DNA of 64,000 nt from JAGVPT01 sp964642725 (GCA_964642725.1 CAZXQG010000006.1:1-64000), one strand, 5' to 3'; positions 43,359 through 52,841 are shown, counted from the first letter of the stretch. Program-made: numbers and translations. Notes: generated by a model not told the origin, from the letters alone.

Positions 43359-45146
43359 ATGAAAACATTTGCCACGCACGCCAAAGTTATGTTTCGCCGG
43401 TGGGCGGGCTTGCCCATTGTATTTCATGGATTTCTCGGCATCCTGCTTGCTGCATCGTTGCTCATTCCTTCTCTTGCCCTTTCTCAGTGGTCAAGCAGCC
43501 CTAAAGTCAATAATCCGATCAGCATTGGAGAAAACGACCGCGTCAATTCTGCGGTCGCCAGCGACGGAGCGGGGGGCGCGATTGTTGTTTGGCAGGACAA
43601 GCGGAACGGCAGCACATATGCTGTCTACGCGCAACGTGTCAGCGCCAACGGAAATAATCTGTGGACGGCAAACGGTTTGGCAATTTGTTCGGCGGACAGC
43701 GACCAGGTCAGCCCCGTAATCGTCAGTGACGGAAACGGCGGCGCAATTATCGCATGGCAGGATAAACGGAGCGGCAGTTATGATATCTATGCTCAGCGCG
43801 TGAACGCTGCCGGCACGCTTCAGTGGAGTCCTTCAACCGGCGACCCTGTCTGCACGTCGGCTTTCGACCAGGTCAACATTGCGATGATCAGCGATGGAAG
43901 TGATGGAGCCTTGCTCACATGGGAAGATTATCGCGGCAACGCGGGTCCCGGTCTGGCTGACATTTACGCGCAGAAAGTCAATGAATCGGGTGGAGCACAA
44001 TGGACGGCGAACGGCATCGGCGTTTGTACGCAGGCAGCCGCGCAGCATGGTCCGAGGCTTACCAGCGACGGGAGCGGCGGAGCTATTATTACTTGGTACG
44101 ATAAGCGCGCAGGGAATTATGATATCTATGCACAGCGTGTGACCGCCATTGGCGGACTCGTTGAAATTGCAAACGGCGTCGCCGTCTGCACATCGGCGAC
44201 CGACCAAACGAACCCCGACATTTGCAGCGATGGTGCCGGGGGTGCCATTATCGTCTGGCAAGATTCCCGCAGTACGACCGACATCGATATCTGGGTACAG
44301 CGAATGAGTTCGGCCCTTGCAATACGGTGGCCTGTGAACGGCGTTGTCATGAACAACAATGTCGCTTACGATCAGGTGAACCCGAGGATCGTCAGCGACG
44401 GCATCGGCGGCGCCTTGATGACGTGGGAAGATTTTCGTACCGGCGTACAGTCCGACATTTACGCGCAACGGGTCGATTCAACCGGCGTTGTTGCAACGGG
44501 GTGGAATGTGAACGGTGTGACCATTTGTGTCTCAGCGCTCAACCAATCCAACCCGCAGATCATCAGCGACAGCAGCCACGGTGCCATCATCACATGGATC
44601 GACAAGCGCGACAGCGCCACGAACGTCAATACATATGATGTCTACGCATCGCGCATTACAGGAAGATTCGCTCTTCCGTGGACCGCCAACGGAGTTCCTA
44701 TCTGCACGGCAGAGAGCACGCAAACAAATCCCGCGATCGTCAGTGACGGGAGCGGCGGAGCGATTCTCGCATGGCAGGACAAACGGAGCGGTAATTACAA
44801 CATCTATGCATCGCGAGTCTTGCAGAGCGGCAGCACAACCGGTGTCGAGATTGGCGGACCAACAACCCCAACCGGATTCACACTTTCGCAAAATTATCCA
44901 AACCCATTCAACCCTTCAACAGTGATCAGTTATCGGTTATCAGTGAACGGTCAGGTGACATTAAAGGTATATGATGTCCTTGGGAAAGAAGTTGCCACAC
45001 TTGTGAACGGACGCCAGGAAGCCGGCAGCTACAACGTGACGTTCAATACAAACAATGGAACACGCAGTCTCTCCAGCGGGGTGTACTTCTATCGCCTGGA
45101 TGCCGGGTCCTTTGTCTCGACAAAAAAATTGATTCTCATGAAATAG
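43359..45146 (+). CDS. T9SS-secreted protein with eight SDGxGGAIIxW repeats
   Basis: About 595 residues from ATG at 43359 (AGAGG 5 nt upstream). A signal segment (about 20-42) ends in LALSQW. Eight repeats of about 55 residues follow, each containing SDGxGGAIIxWxDxR and then DIYAQRV. The regularity suggests a beta-propeller. The final 85 residues are a type IX secretion sorting domain: LSQNYPNPFNPSTVISY, VTLKVYDVLGKEVATLV, SSGVYFYRLDAGSF and terminal KKLILMK. Such proteins cross the outer membrane through T9SS and are attached or released. The function is unknown. It lies between DUF3494 genes and shares its tail with them. Confidence 0.9.
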   Translation: MKTFATHAKVMFRRWAGLPIVFHGFLGILLAASLLIPSLALSQWSSSPKVNNPISIGENDRVNSAVASDGAGGAIVVWQDKRNGSTYAVYAQRVSANGNNLWTANGLAICSADSDQVSPVIVSDGNGGAIIAWQDKRSGSYDIYAQRVNAAGTLQWSPSTGDPVCTSAFDQVNIAMISDGSDGALLTWEDYRGNAGPGLADIYAQKVNESGGAQWTANGIGVCTQAAAQHGPRLTSDGSGGAIITWYDKRAGNYDIYAQRVTAIGGLVEIANGVAVCTSATDQTNPDICSDGAGGAIIVWQDSRSTTDIDIWVQRMSSALAIRWPVNGVVMNNNVAYDQVNPRIVSDGIGGALMTWEDFRTGVQSDIYAQRVDSTGVVATGWNVNGVTICVSALNQSNPQIISDSSHGAIITWIDKRDSATNVNTYDVYASRITGRFALPWTANGVPICTAESTQTNPAIVSDGSGGAILAWQDKRSGNYNIYASRVLQSGSTTGVEIGGPTTPTGFTLSQNYPNPFNPSTVISYRLSVNGQVTLKVYDVLGKEVATLVNGRQEAGSYNVTFNTNNGTRSLSSGVYFYRLDAGSFVSTKKLILMK

Positions 45147-45263
45147 TATTAATCAGTAAAGCGTGCATCCCTAAACAACTGGATTCAATTTCTTTCAAAA
45201 CAAACGTTAATCAATTTTACTAATTCATTTTATTCATTTCATCAATTTCAATAAGGTTTTATC

Positions 45264-46556
45264 ATGGAAAATTTTACAAAGACAGCAATCGCTCTTTCTA
45301 ACAGGAGCGCGCGCTTGTTCGGAGTTATCGCAACGGTTGCGATGTTGATTTCTACCTACGCCTTTGCTCATCCTGTTGGATATAGCAACCCGGCACCAGT
45401 ACCACTTTTGACAGCGGGGACCTTTGGGGCATTAGCGTATTCTGGTATCACCGGTTCTGTCAATGTCAGTGGCGATGTTGGGTCTTCAACTGCGTCAATA
45501 GGCACGGGCATAACAGCCACTGGAACTAAACATATTGTGGGCGACAGTCAAACGTTGCAAGCCCAAACCGACTTAACCGCCGCGTTGAGCAACGCGCTCG
45601 GGCGAACAAGTGATGCGACAATCACTGCTGGTACCCTTGGCGGACTAACTTTGTTTCATGGTGTCTATAGCTATGGGTCAGCGCTTGATCTTGCGTCGAA
45701 CAACACATTGACGCTCGATGCCCAGGGTGACCCCGCTGCAGTCTTCATTATAGAGGCCGGGTCTGCATTAACAATAAACACCGGCAGTACTGTCTCCTTA
45801 ATCGGCGGTGCCGTGTGGTCTAACGTCTTCTGGTATGTCGGCACTTCTGCGACTATTCATGGCGCCTCTTCAAATTTCAATGGAATCATACTTGCGGTTT
45901 CGTCAATCACGGTGGAATCCGGTTCAACAACGACAGCACGCTTGCTGGCGAATACCGGCGCCGTTACTTTAGCCTCCCCCGTATTGCCGGTAGAGCTTGT
46001 TGCGTTTTCAGCAACTACGAATCGTGCAGACGCAATCCTTCACTGGTCAACTGCAACGGAAATAGACAACCATGGTTTCGAGGTCGAACGTCGTCAGACT
46101 GCAACCTGGCAGGATGTCGCTTTTGTCGCAGGGACAGGAACAAGCAATTCGCCGAAGAGCTATTCTTATACCGACAATAATTTGGCAGCCGGCAGCTATA
46201 CCTATCGCTTAAAACAGATCGACAATAATGGAGCATTTTTATACTACGGATCGGCGGCAGTGGAGATTAAGACGGCGCCTGAAACATTCGCGCTTTCGCA
46301 GAACTACCCGAACCCGTTCAACCCTTCAACAATGATCAGTTATCAATTGCCAGTGAATAGTCAGGTATCATTGAAGGTGTATGATGTCCTTGGGAATGAA
46401 ATTGCTTCACTCGTGAACGGTCGTCAGGAAGCCGGCAGCTACGCCGTGTCGTTCAATACTAACGAAGGAACGCGCAATCTCTCGAGCGGTGTGTACTTCT
46501 ACCGTTTGGAAACCGGATCCTTCGTCTCGATCAAAAAGCTGATCCTCATGAAGTAA
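45264..46556 (+). CDS. T9SS-secreted DUF3494 ice-binding-type protein
   Basis: 430 residues. A signal peptide ends near YAFAHP (about residue 36). The DUF3494 domain (about 45-240) includes AGTFGALAYSGITGSVNVSGDVG, split as LAYSGITG and VSGDVGSS, then LTAALSNALGRTSD, AVFIIEAGSALTI and NVFWYVGTSATIH. A second beta domain follows (about 243-340; LPVELVAFSAT, LHWSTATEIDNHGFEVER), which is common before T9SS tails. The sorting domain covers the last 85 residues: LSQNYPNPFNPST and SSGVYFYRLETGSFVS. It is a tandem duplicate of the gene at 46701. Confidence 0.93.
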   Translation: MENFTKTAIALSNRSARLFGVIATVAMLISTYAFAHPVGYSNPAPVPLLTAGTFGALAYSGITGSVNVSGDVGSSTASIGTGITATGTKHIVGDSQTLQAQTDLTAALSNALGRTSDATITAGTLGGLTLFHGVYSYGSALDLASNNTLTLDAQGDPAAVFIIEAGSALTINTGSTVSLIGGAVWSNVFWYVGTSATIHGASSNFNGIILAVSSITVESGSTTTARLLANTGAVTLASPVLPVELVAFSATTNRADAILHWSTATEIDNHGFEVERRQTATWQDVAFVAGTGTSNSPKSYSYTDNNLAAGSYTYRLKQIDNNGAFLYYGSAAVEIKTAPETFALSQNYPNPFNPSTMISYQLPVNSQVSLKVYDVLGNEIASLVNGRQEAGSYAVSFNTNEGTRNLSSGVYFYRLETGSFVSIKKLILMK

Positions 46557-46700
46557 CTGTTTTTTTGAAAGCGTATATCCGTTTCAATGCGTAAATGTTT
46601 TCACTGTTCGTCTAGATATGTTAAAATTCCAAAAACAGTGAAATAATTTGCGCAGCGAAACGGGTCATGTTTCGATTTTCACTAACTCTCTGGAGGATCT

Positions 46701-47978
46701 ATGAAGAATTTTACAAAGACAATATCCCCTCTATTGAACAAATGGACGGGCTTTCTCGGAACAATGCTGACGGTTGTATTGTTGATATCTGCCGTTGCAT
46801 CTGCTAATCCCCCCTTATTCAGCAACCCGTCACCAGTACCTCTTTTGACAGCAGGGACCTACGGAGCTTTAGCCTATTCAGGAATATTTGGTTCTGCTCT
46901 TGTTCATGGAGATATCGGTACGTCGACTGCAACGATTGATGGCAGCATAACAACAACCGGAACGAATTGGGGTGTGGCCGGACACAGCCTTCAGGCTCAA
47001 ACAGACTTGGGAGCGGCGCTGACAGATGCCCTCGGTCGAACGAAGGATGAAACGATCGCAGACGCTCTAGACGGAAAAACACTGCATCGCGGCGTTTACG
47101 AAGGAGGAGCTCTTGACCTTGCATCGGGTGGGACTCTTACCCTCTCAGGCAGTGCAACTGATATCTTTATCATCAAGGCTTCAAGCACTCTCACTATAAA
47201 CACCAATAGTACTGTGACGTTAACGGGCGGCGCTGTGTGGTCCAACGTTTTCTGGTATGTCGGCACTTCAGCGACTATTTACAGCGGCTCGACGTTCAAC
47301 GGAATCGTACTTTCTGCCGTGTCAATTACGGTGAATGCCAGCGCAGCACAAGTGACGGCACAATTATTGGCGAATACCGGAGCGGTAACGTTAAACTCCA
47401 CTGTGCTGCCGGTGGAACTGGTGGCCTTTTCAGCAGCAGTAAATCGCACTGACGCAATTCTTCATTGGTCGACCGCAACAGAAATAAACAATCAGGGTTT
47501 CGAAATTGAACGCCGTCAAGCTGCAACATGGCAGGACGTCGGCTTTGTCGCCGGTTCAGGAACAAGCAATTCGCCGCGGAATTATTTTTACAGCGACAAG
47601 AATCTGGCCGCCGGCAGCTATAGCTATCGCCTAAAACAGATCGACCATAATGGGGCATTTTTGTATTACGGATCGGCGGCAGTGGAAATCAAGACCGCGC
47701 CTGAAGCTTTTGCGCTCTTGCAAAACTACCCGAACCCGTTCAACCCGACCACGAAAATTGAATACAGTCTTGAGAATGCTGGAATGGTCTCCCTCAAAGT
47801 CTATAACGTGCTTGGCGATGAAGTTGCCACACTCGTGAACGGCCATCAAGAAGCCGGCAGCTATGCCGTGCCGTTCAATACAAGCAACGGGATGCTGAGT
47901 CTTTCGAGCGGTGTGTACTTTTACCGTTTGGAAACCGGATCCTTCGTTTCGGTGAAGAAGCTGATTCTTATGAAGTGA
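46701..47978 (+). CDS. T9SS-secreted DUF3494 ice-binding-type protein (tandem paralogue)
   Basis: 425 residues with the same order as the previous gene: signal peptide ending near ASANPP, DUF3494 domain (AGTYGALAYSGIFG, LGAALTDALGRTKDE, NVFWYVGTSATIYSG), the LPVELVAFSAA beta domain and a T9SS tail ending SSGVYFYRLETGSFVSVKKL. The middle and C-terminal parts are nearly the same as in 45264-46556, while the DUF3494 domain has drifted and is slightly shorter. TGGAGG lies 6 nt before the ATG. This points to duplication followed by divergence of the binding face. Confidence 0.93.
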   Translation: MKNFTKTISPLLNKWTGFLGTMLTVVLLISAVASANPPLFSNPSPVPLLTAGTYGALAYSGIFGSALVHGDIGTSTATIDGSITTTGTNWGVAGHSLQAQTDLGAALTDALGRTKDETIADALDGKTLHRGVYEGGALDLASGGTLTLSGSATDIFIIKASSTLTINTNSTVTLTGGAVWSNVFWYVGTSATIYSGSTFNGIVLSAVSITVNASAAQVTAQLLANTGAVTLNSTVLPVELVAFSAAVNRTDAILHWSTATEINNQGFEIERRQAATWQDVGFVAGSGTSNSPRNYFYSDKNLAAGSYSYRLKQIDHNGAFLYYGSAAVEIKTAPEAFALLQNYPNPFNPTTKIEYSLENAGMVSLKVYNVLGDEVATLVNGHQEAGSYAVPFNTSNGMLSLSSGVYFYRLETGSFVSVKKLILMK

Positions 47979-48107
47979 TTTGTTGCCAAGAAAGCATGTA
48001 TTCGTTTCAACGTGTAATTAGTTTCAGTGCTCCAGCCACTGGTTTGTGGCGCGCACATCAGCGTTAGAAAACATGGCGTTTTTTTCGTTAACTCAATGGA
48101 GATTTTT

Positions 48108-50429
48108 ATGAAAACCAATACAATAAATCCGACAACAGCCCGCCACGCTTGGACGTACTTCTTTGGAGTACTCTTGATGGCTGTTGTGATCATCCCATCG
48201 GCTGCGTTTTCTGCGCAGACCCCGACCCTGGTGTCGCCCGCCGATTCGGCGACGAATCAGTCAACGACCGTGCAGTTGCAATGGACTGCTGCCGCGGGGG
48301 ACAGCGTGTATCATTTAGAAATTGATACGGCCTCGAATTTTGACAGCAAAATCTATAATGACTCGACACTGACAAATGTCGAGAATACTATCACGGGCTT
48401 GAAGAACGCCACGAAATATTACTGGCGTGTGAGTGTGAGAGATAGTTTGAAGAATGGCGGCGCAGTGAGCGCTTATTCAACCAGTCGAAGTTTCACGACA
48501 TGGAACACTACGCCGACAACACCTCTCCTTCCGGTAACTCTCGGATTGACCGGCGGATTTGCGGTTCTTTCGTACGGCGGAGTCACGAATACCGGTCCTT
48601 CAACTATTACCGGCAATGTTGGTGTGAGTCCTCTCGCCGCTTCTTATATGACCGGATTTGGAACTCCGAACGTGGTCGGCACGATCTACGGAGTTGACGC
48701 GACCGGGCCAGCGGGCTCGATCCCGTTTCCTTCCATGTTGACCCAAGCAATCGTTGATTTGACGACAGCCTACAACGACGCGGCAGGACGAACAGTTGCC
48801 CCCATCGGTATTTCAGGAAATATTGGCGGACGAACGCTCTACTCCGGCCTCTATAAATCGACCGGCTCGCTCGCAATAACCTCGGGCGACCTAACGCTCG
48901 ACGCGCAGGGCGATGTGAATGCGGTTTGGATTTTCCAAATAGCATCCGGTTTCAATATGACAACCGGCCGCCAGGTATTCCTGAGCGGCGGTGCGAAGGC
49001 TTCCAACGTTTTTTGGCAAGTCGGAAGCGCGGCTACATTTGGAACGACCGCTGTGATGAAGGGAACTATTATGGCGTACACAACAATCACGTTTGCTACG
49101 GGTGCGTCGCTGGAAGGGAGAGCATTAGCACGAACCGCTGCGGTGACATTGCAATCCAATACTATCGGCGGATCGACGGCCTCTCCTCTTAGTGTGGAAG
49201 TGTTTTTAGGCTCTGCTGCCAATTTTATGGTGTTAGCCGGTTCGAAGATCACCAGCAGCGGCCTTACGACAATTACGGGAGACATCGGAGTCAGTCCGAG
49301 CACTGTTATAAATGGATTTCCACCCGGAGTGTTCACTGGAGTGGAATACCCTGGCGATGCGCCTTCAGCCGCCGCGCAGCACGCCTTGAAAGCGGCGTAT
49401 GACACCACCTCTGCACGTAATGCTGATTCAACTATTGCGACGGAACTCGGCGGATTCACGTACACACCCGCCGTTTACGAATCCGGCTCCGGTACATTTG
49501 GGATAACGGATACTCTTACGCTCAACGGCGAAGGCGACGCGAGTGCTGTCTGGATATTCAAAGTGAACGGAGCGCTTACCACAGCATCGGGGAGTTATGT
49601 GAAACTCGTCAACGGCGCTAAGTGGTACAACGTTTTTTGGCAGGTCGGCACCTCGGCAACTCTTGGTTCGCATTCGACGTTCAACGGCAGTATTATGGCG
49701 TTATCCACAATTTCTGCTAATAGCGGTGCCACAATAGTCGGCAGATTATTGGCCCTCACAGACTCAGTTACATTAATTGCAAACAGCATCGACAATCCAA
49801 CTTTGGTAGGCGCCATTCCATCCGTTCCTCTCGCCATTTCTCCCAGCGGAACTACAAATGTGCAGCGAAATGCAACTTTCAAATGGCATGCTTCAACGAG
49901 CGCAACAAAATACCGCTTGCAGATAGCTTCAAGCAACTCCATCGATTCTATCGGCGGATTCAAAGCTGCGAATGTCTTGTTCGACACGACAACGACAGAT
50001 ACCGTTAAGCAATTGAGTACTCCATTGGCGTCCAGTACGATGTTTTACTGGCACGTGAGCGCAAGCGATGTTGGAGGGACGAGCGCCAATTCATCTGTTT
50101 CGAGTTTCACGACGGGCGTGGCGTTGCTTGTTGGTGAACCTAATGCTGTTCCGGCAAAGTTCGATCTATCGCAGAACTATCCGAATCCATTCAATCCATC
50201 GACGAAGATTAATTATAGCCTTCAGCAGGTTGGAGTGGTTTCCCTCCGGGTCTACAACGTGCTTGGACAGGAAGTTGCGACACTCGTGAACGGTCGTCAG
50301 GAAGCAGGCATCTACAGCGTTACGTTCAATACGAACAATGGAACGCGCAGTCTCTCGAGCGGTGTGTATTTCTATCGATTGGATGCCGGATCGTTCGTAT
50401 CCACGAAGAAATTGATCCTCATAAAGTAG
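48108..50429 (+). CDS. T9SS-secreted protein with two DUF3494 domains
   Basis: About 773 residues from ATG at 48108 (TGGAG upstream; an upstream ATG at 48027 is not needed). After a signal peptide ending in FSAQTP comes an FN3-like module (about 38-140; TVQLQWTAAAGDSVYHL). Next is the first DUF3494 domain (about 150-365; VLSYGGVTNTGPSTITGNVG in part, NVFWQVGSAATFGT) and the second (about 370-590; FMVLAGSKITSSG, NVFWQVGTSATLGS). Another FN3-like module (about 600-690) precedes the T9SS tail with LSQNYPNPFNPSTKINY and SSGVYFYRLDAGSF. Two ice-binding-type domains in series are known to raise avidity in some such proteins; here this is inference. Confidence 0.93.
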   Translation: MKTNTINPTTARHAWTYFFGVLLMAVVIIPSAAFSAQTPTLVSPADSATNQSTTVQLQWTAAAGDSVYHLEIDTASNFDSKIYNDSTLTNVENTITGLKNATKYYWRVSVRDSLKNGGAVSAYSTSRSFTTWNTTPTTPLLPVTLGLTGGFAVLSYGGVTNTGPSTITGNVGVSPLAASYMTGFGTPNVVGTIYGVDATGPAGSIPFPSMLTQAIVDLTTAYNDAAGRTVAPIGISGNIGGRTLYSGLYKSTGSLAITSGDLTLDAQGDVNAVWIFQIASGFNMTTGRQVFLSGGAKASNVFWQVGSAATFGTTAVMKGTIMAYTTITFATGASLEGRALARTAAVTLQSNTIGGSTASPLSVEVFLGSAANFMVLAGSKITSSGLTTITGDIGVSPSTVINGFPPGVFTGVEYPGDAPSAAAQHALKAAYDTTSARNADSTIATELGGFTYTPAVYESGSGTFGITDTLTLNGEGDASAVWIFKVNGALTTASGSYVKLVNGAKWYNVFWQVGTSATLGSHSTFNGSIMALSTISANSGATIVGRLLALTDSVTLIANSIDNPTLVGAIPSVPLAISPSGTTNVQRNATFKWHASTSATKYRLQIASSNSIDSIGGFKAANVLFDTTTTDTVKQLSTPLASSTMFYWHVSASDVGGTSANSSVSSFTTGVALLVGEPNAVPAKFDLSQNYPNPFNPSTKINYSLQQVGVVSLRVYNVLGQEVATLVNGRQEAGIYSVTFNTNNGTRSLSSGVYFYRLDAGSFVSTKKLILIK

Positions 50430-50445
50430 TTTTTGTTGACTATAC

Positions 50446-50469
50446 ACCTGCCCGTTTCGACGGGCAGGT
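50446..50469 (+). terminator. Hairpin terminator after the two-domain DUF3494 gene
   Basis: ACCTGCCCGT-TTCG-ACGGGCAGGT is a perfect 10-bp stem with a stable TTCG loop, 16 nt after the stop. It is followed by TTCTTGG, a weak T tract. Confidence 0.7.
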
Positions 50470-50572
50470 TCTTGGCAGGTATCTAGGTCGGGTTTGCAGC
50501 GCTCGGGTTGATCGATGTGCCCGAATACAATTCTCATAGTCAATCGCATCCATAAATAAAAGGAACTATCGC

Positions 50573-50758
50573 ATGAACATCCTCAGCATGAAGGGGAGCT
50601 GGAAAGAAACTTCCGGCAAGCTCAAACAGCAGTTTGCCAACCTAACAGACGACGACCTTCTTTTTAAAGAAGGAAAGGATGAAGAGCTCCTCGGGAGACT
50701 TCAACAAAAACTCGGCAAAACCAAAGAAGAAGTGCGCAATCTTATCGCCAAGTTGTGA
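50573..50758 (+). CDS. CsbD-family stress protein (short)
   Basis: A 61-residue protein covering only the CsbD domain: MKGSWKETSGKLKQQFANLTDD in two parts, then LLGRLQQKLGKTKEEVRNLI. This is the usual CsbD length, unlike the longer copy at 36080 with its basic tail. The family is a marker of general stress response; the mechanism is unknown. AAAGGAA lies 8 nt before the ATG. It lies between the DUF3494 cluster and the OmpA cluster. Confidence 0.9.
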   Translation: MNILSMKGSWKETSGKLKQQFANLTDDDLLFKEGKDEELLGRLQQKLGKTKEEVRNLIAKL

Positions 50759-50851
50759 AGAAAAGTCTTGTAAGGCTGCAAGCAGGTGCAATGGTAATGG
50801 GTTTTATAAGACCAGCGGTGGAATAATATTCATTGATATGTTGGACCATGG

Positions 50852-51253
50852 ATGGACAGGGTGAAAATATATTCTTACTCAAATCAATTACTCACTTTCG
50901 TGGATGCAAAATGGACGATAGCAAAACTCGCCGTTGTCGGGGTTCTGATCGGAAGCATCCTTTTCTTTGGATTCATTAAACTGAATCAAGCAGCAGGTTT
51001 TACTCCCGGGTCACGCACAGCAATTGCACTCGCGGCGGAGAACAACGTTCTGCGGCAGGAGTTGACATTAATTTCACCCCGGGTGAGCATGTTGGCAGTA
51101 AAGACAAGGGAATTAAGCGCACAGGATGACAGACTCCATTTGCTTCTCTACCACCAGGAGATAGTCGGAGATTCCGTCACAGGTTTTACGAGCCCGACTA
51201 AATGGATGGTACTCCAGTCCTTGAACCCTTCGGCGGCAAATGTCAACCGGTGA
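50852..51253 (+). CDS. Membrane-anchored protein resembling the N-terminal part of M23 peptidases, no peptidase domain
   Basis: 133 residues. One membrane helix (about 25-43; LAVVGVLIGSILFFGFI) follows a short cytoplasmic N-terminus. Next come a coiled segment (AENNVLRQELTLISPRVSMLAVKTRELSAQDDRLHLLLY in outline, with LAVKTRELSAQDDRLHLLL at its end) and a short C-terminal part. This layout, ending in DDRLHLLLY, is that of the region before the LytM/M23 domain in cell-wall endopeptidases, but the zinc-binding domain is absent and the protein stops normally. It could be a wall-division adaptor or a truncated gene. The start codon is uncertain (ATG 50852 or GTG 50861). Confidence 0.65.
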   Translation: MDRVKIYSYSNQLLTFVDAKWTIAKLAVVGVLIGSILFFGFIKLNQAAGFTPGSRTAIALAAENNVLRQELTLISPRVSMLAVKTRELSAQDDRLHLLLYHQEIVGDSVTGFTSPTKWMVLQSLNPSAANVNR

Positions 51254-51425
51254 TTTCAACCATAGGCTTTGTGCAATCAGATGAAGAAGTGTGAACAGAG
51301 ATGACACGATACTGAAACATATTTGCAGACAATAATTTTTTGAGATTAAAGAATGAAGCAACGAAAACAATTCACGTACAATGTAGCTAACGCAGAAAAA
51401 TATTCACCGACCAAGGAGGTCTATA

Positions 51426-52706
51426 ATGAGACGTTTTATTGTAGTTACGTTTTTTGTCATGGCGTTCGGCACGTATAACCATGCCCAAGCGCAAACAGAA
51501 TTCAGGATCCCCGAACTCGCCTGGGGTTTTTCAGTGGGCGGCGTCCACGGAACTAATAACAATGGTGACGAATGGGGGCCGGAGGCGCGCGGATACCTGC
51601 AGATTAAACTGGGCACTCCCATGTTACTTGGCCAATTGGGTTTGGGCTATGGTTACCTCTCGGCTCCGAGTTCTAGCACTAATGGCGGATATCATGCGGA
51701 TATCGGCTTGGTCGATCTTCGATTTCTCTTCGCCCCATTTTCTATGCCGAACCTGAATCCGTACGTCTTTGCTGGTATAGGCGCATCGAAACAACTCAAC
51801 GGTGACGGCACTACTAATTTCTTACCGATGGTTCCAATGGGTCTCGGCATCCAAACCAGAATCGCCAACGGCGTCGCGCTAACCGTCAACGGCGGATACA
51901 ACTTGGTGCTATCCGACAAATTAGACGGACACACACGTACGAATACCGACCTCAATCCTCTTACCAACGCGAAGCAAGATGGGTACTATGGCTTTAATGT
52001 CGGACTTGCGTTTACGATAGGACATAGTTACGACGCAGAAAAGGAAGCACGTGAGGCGAAAGCCCGAGAAGATGCGCGGCACGCCCAGGAATTGTCCCAG
52101 GCAGAGGCACGCCGTATGAAGCAGCAGGCCGATGCCGATGCATTGGCACGGCATATAAAAGATTCGACCGACGCAGCGTCGCGGCTTACAAAGGCATCGA
52201 CCGATGCGCTGGCGCAGCATATAAAGGATTCGACTGAAGCAGCGGCACGGCTTACGAAGGCATCGACCGATGCACTGGCGCAGCATGTAAAGGATTCGAC
52301 TGAAGCACTGGCGCGGCGGTTGGCGGATCAGAAGCGGCGCGATACCGTTATCGTTCTTGAAAAAGGCAAGACCGTTGTTCTGAGAGGCGTCAATTTTGAG
52401 TTTAATAAAGCGACGCTCACAAAAGATTCTGAGAGAATACTTTGGAGAGCCTACAATGCGCTCGTCGCAAATCCCGATGTGGTGGTAGTAATCACCGGGC
52501 ATACGGACAATGTGGGAGGCCAGACATTTAATCAGAAACTTTCGTTGAAACGGGCACAGGCGGTAAAGAACTGGCTCGTCAATCAAGGCATTCCCTCGAA
52601 CCGCATGAGAACCGTCGGGAGAGGCCAAAACGAACCCGTGGCTTCGAACGATACGGAAGAAGGGCGCGCGGAGAATCGACGCATGGAATTCTTTGTTCAG
52701 CAATAA
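51426..52706 (+). CDS. OmpA-family protein with barrel, tandem-repeat linker and peptidoglycan-binding domain
   Basis: 426 residues. A signal peptide ends near HAQAQT (about residue 23). A small outer-membrane barrel (about 30-198) includes YVFAGIGASKQLNG and the closing YYGFNVGLAFTIG. A charged helical linker (about 200-300) holds three copies of a 22-residue repeat built around DALAQHIKDST. The OmpA domain (about 305-426) has VNFEFNKATLTKDSERIL, TGHTDNVGG, LSLKRAQAVKNWL and RRMEFFVQQ with the wall-binding Asp and Arg. Linker and C-terminal domain are strikingly similar to the lipoprotein at 53366. GGAGG lies 6 nt upstream. A terminator follows. Confidence 0.93.
   Translation: MRRFIVVTFFVMAFGTYNHAQAQTEFRIPELAWGFSVGGVHGTNNNGDEWGPEARGYLQIKLGTPMLLGQLGLGYGYLSAPSSSTNGGYHADIGLVDLRFLFAPFSMPNLNPYVFAGIGASKQLNGDGTTNFLPMVPMGLGIQTRIANGVALTVNGGYNLVLSDKLDGHTRTNTDLNPLTNAKQDGYYGFNVGLAFTIGHSYDAEKEAREAKAREDARHAQELSQAEARRMKQQADADALARHIKDSTDAASRLTKASTDALAQHIKDSTEAAARLTKASTDALAQHVKDSTEALARRLADQKRRDTVIVLEKGKTVVLRGVNFEFNKATLTKDSERILWRAYNALVANPDVVVVITGHTDNVGGQTFNQKLSLKRAQAVKNWLVNQGIPSNRMRTVGRGQNEPVASNDTEEGRAENRRMEFFVQQ
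52137..52325 (+). repeat. 66-bp tandem repeats in the OmpA linker
   Basis: Nearly three copies of a 66-bp unit (22 codons) start at 52137, 52203 and 52269 and encode DALAxHxKDSTxAxxRLTKAST. The copies differ at few positions, so repeat number may vary between strains and change the length of the periplasmic linker. Confidence 0.85.
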
Positions 52707-52773
52707 CCCGTAAAGGGAAAATGGGAAGACCCTGAAGAGGTGTAAAGGAGTTTTTCCAATAGGTGATCACAAT

Positions 52774-52808
52774 AGCCGGTGCTTCGTGTGCGAAGCACCG
52801 GCTTTTTG
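52774..52808 (+). terminator. Rho-independent terminator
   Basis: AGCCGGTGCTTCG-TGTG-CGAAGCACCGGCT forms a perfect 13-bp stem followed by TTTTTGTT, 67 nt after the OmpA gene stop. This is a strong intrinsic terminator. Confidence 0.93.
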
Positions 52809-52841
52809 TTGAGAGAGCAGGAGAGCTGGTCGGCTAATAAA

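Noticed and set aside
43833..44468. 211-codon minus-strand frame opposite the eight-repeat T9SS gene
   Set aside because: Its repeats mirror the sense repeats, and no start signal or family pattern is present.
51921..52703. 260-codon minus-strand frame opposite the OmpA gene
   Set aside because: It is the antisense of the OmpA linker and domain; Cys- and Arg-rich periodic sequence comes from the 66-bp repeats.
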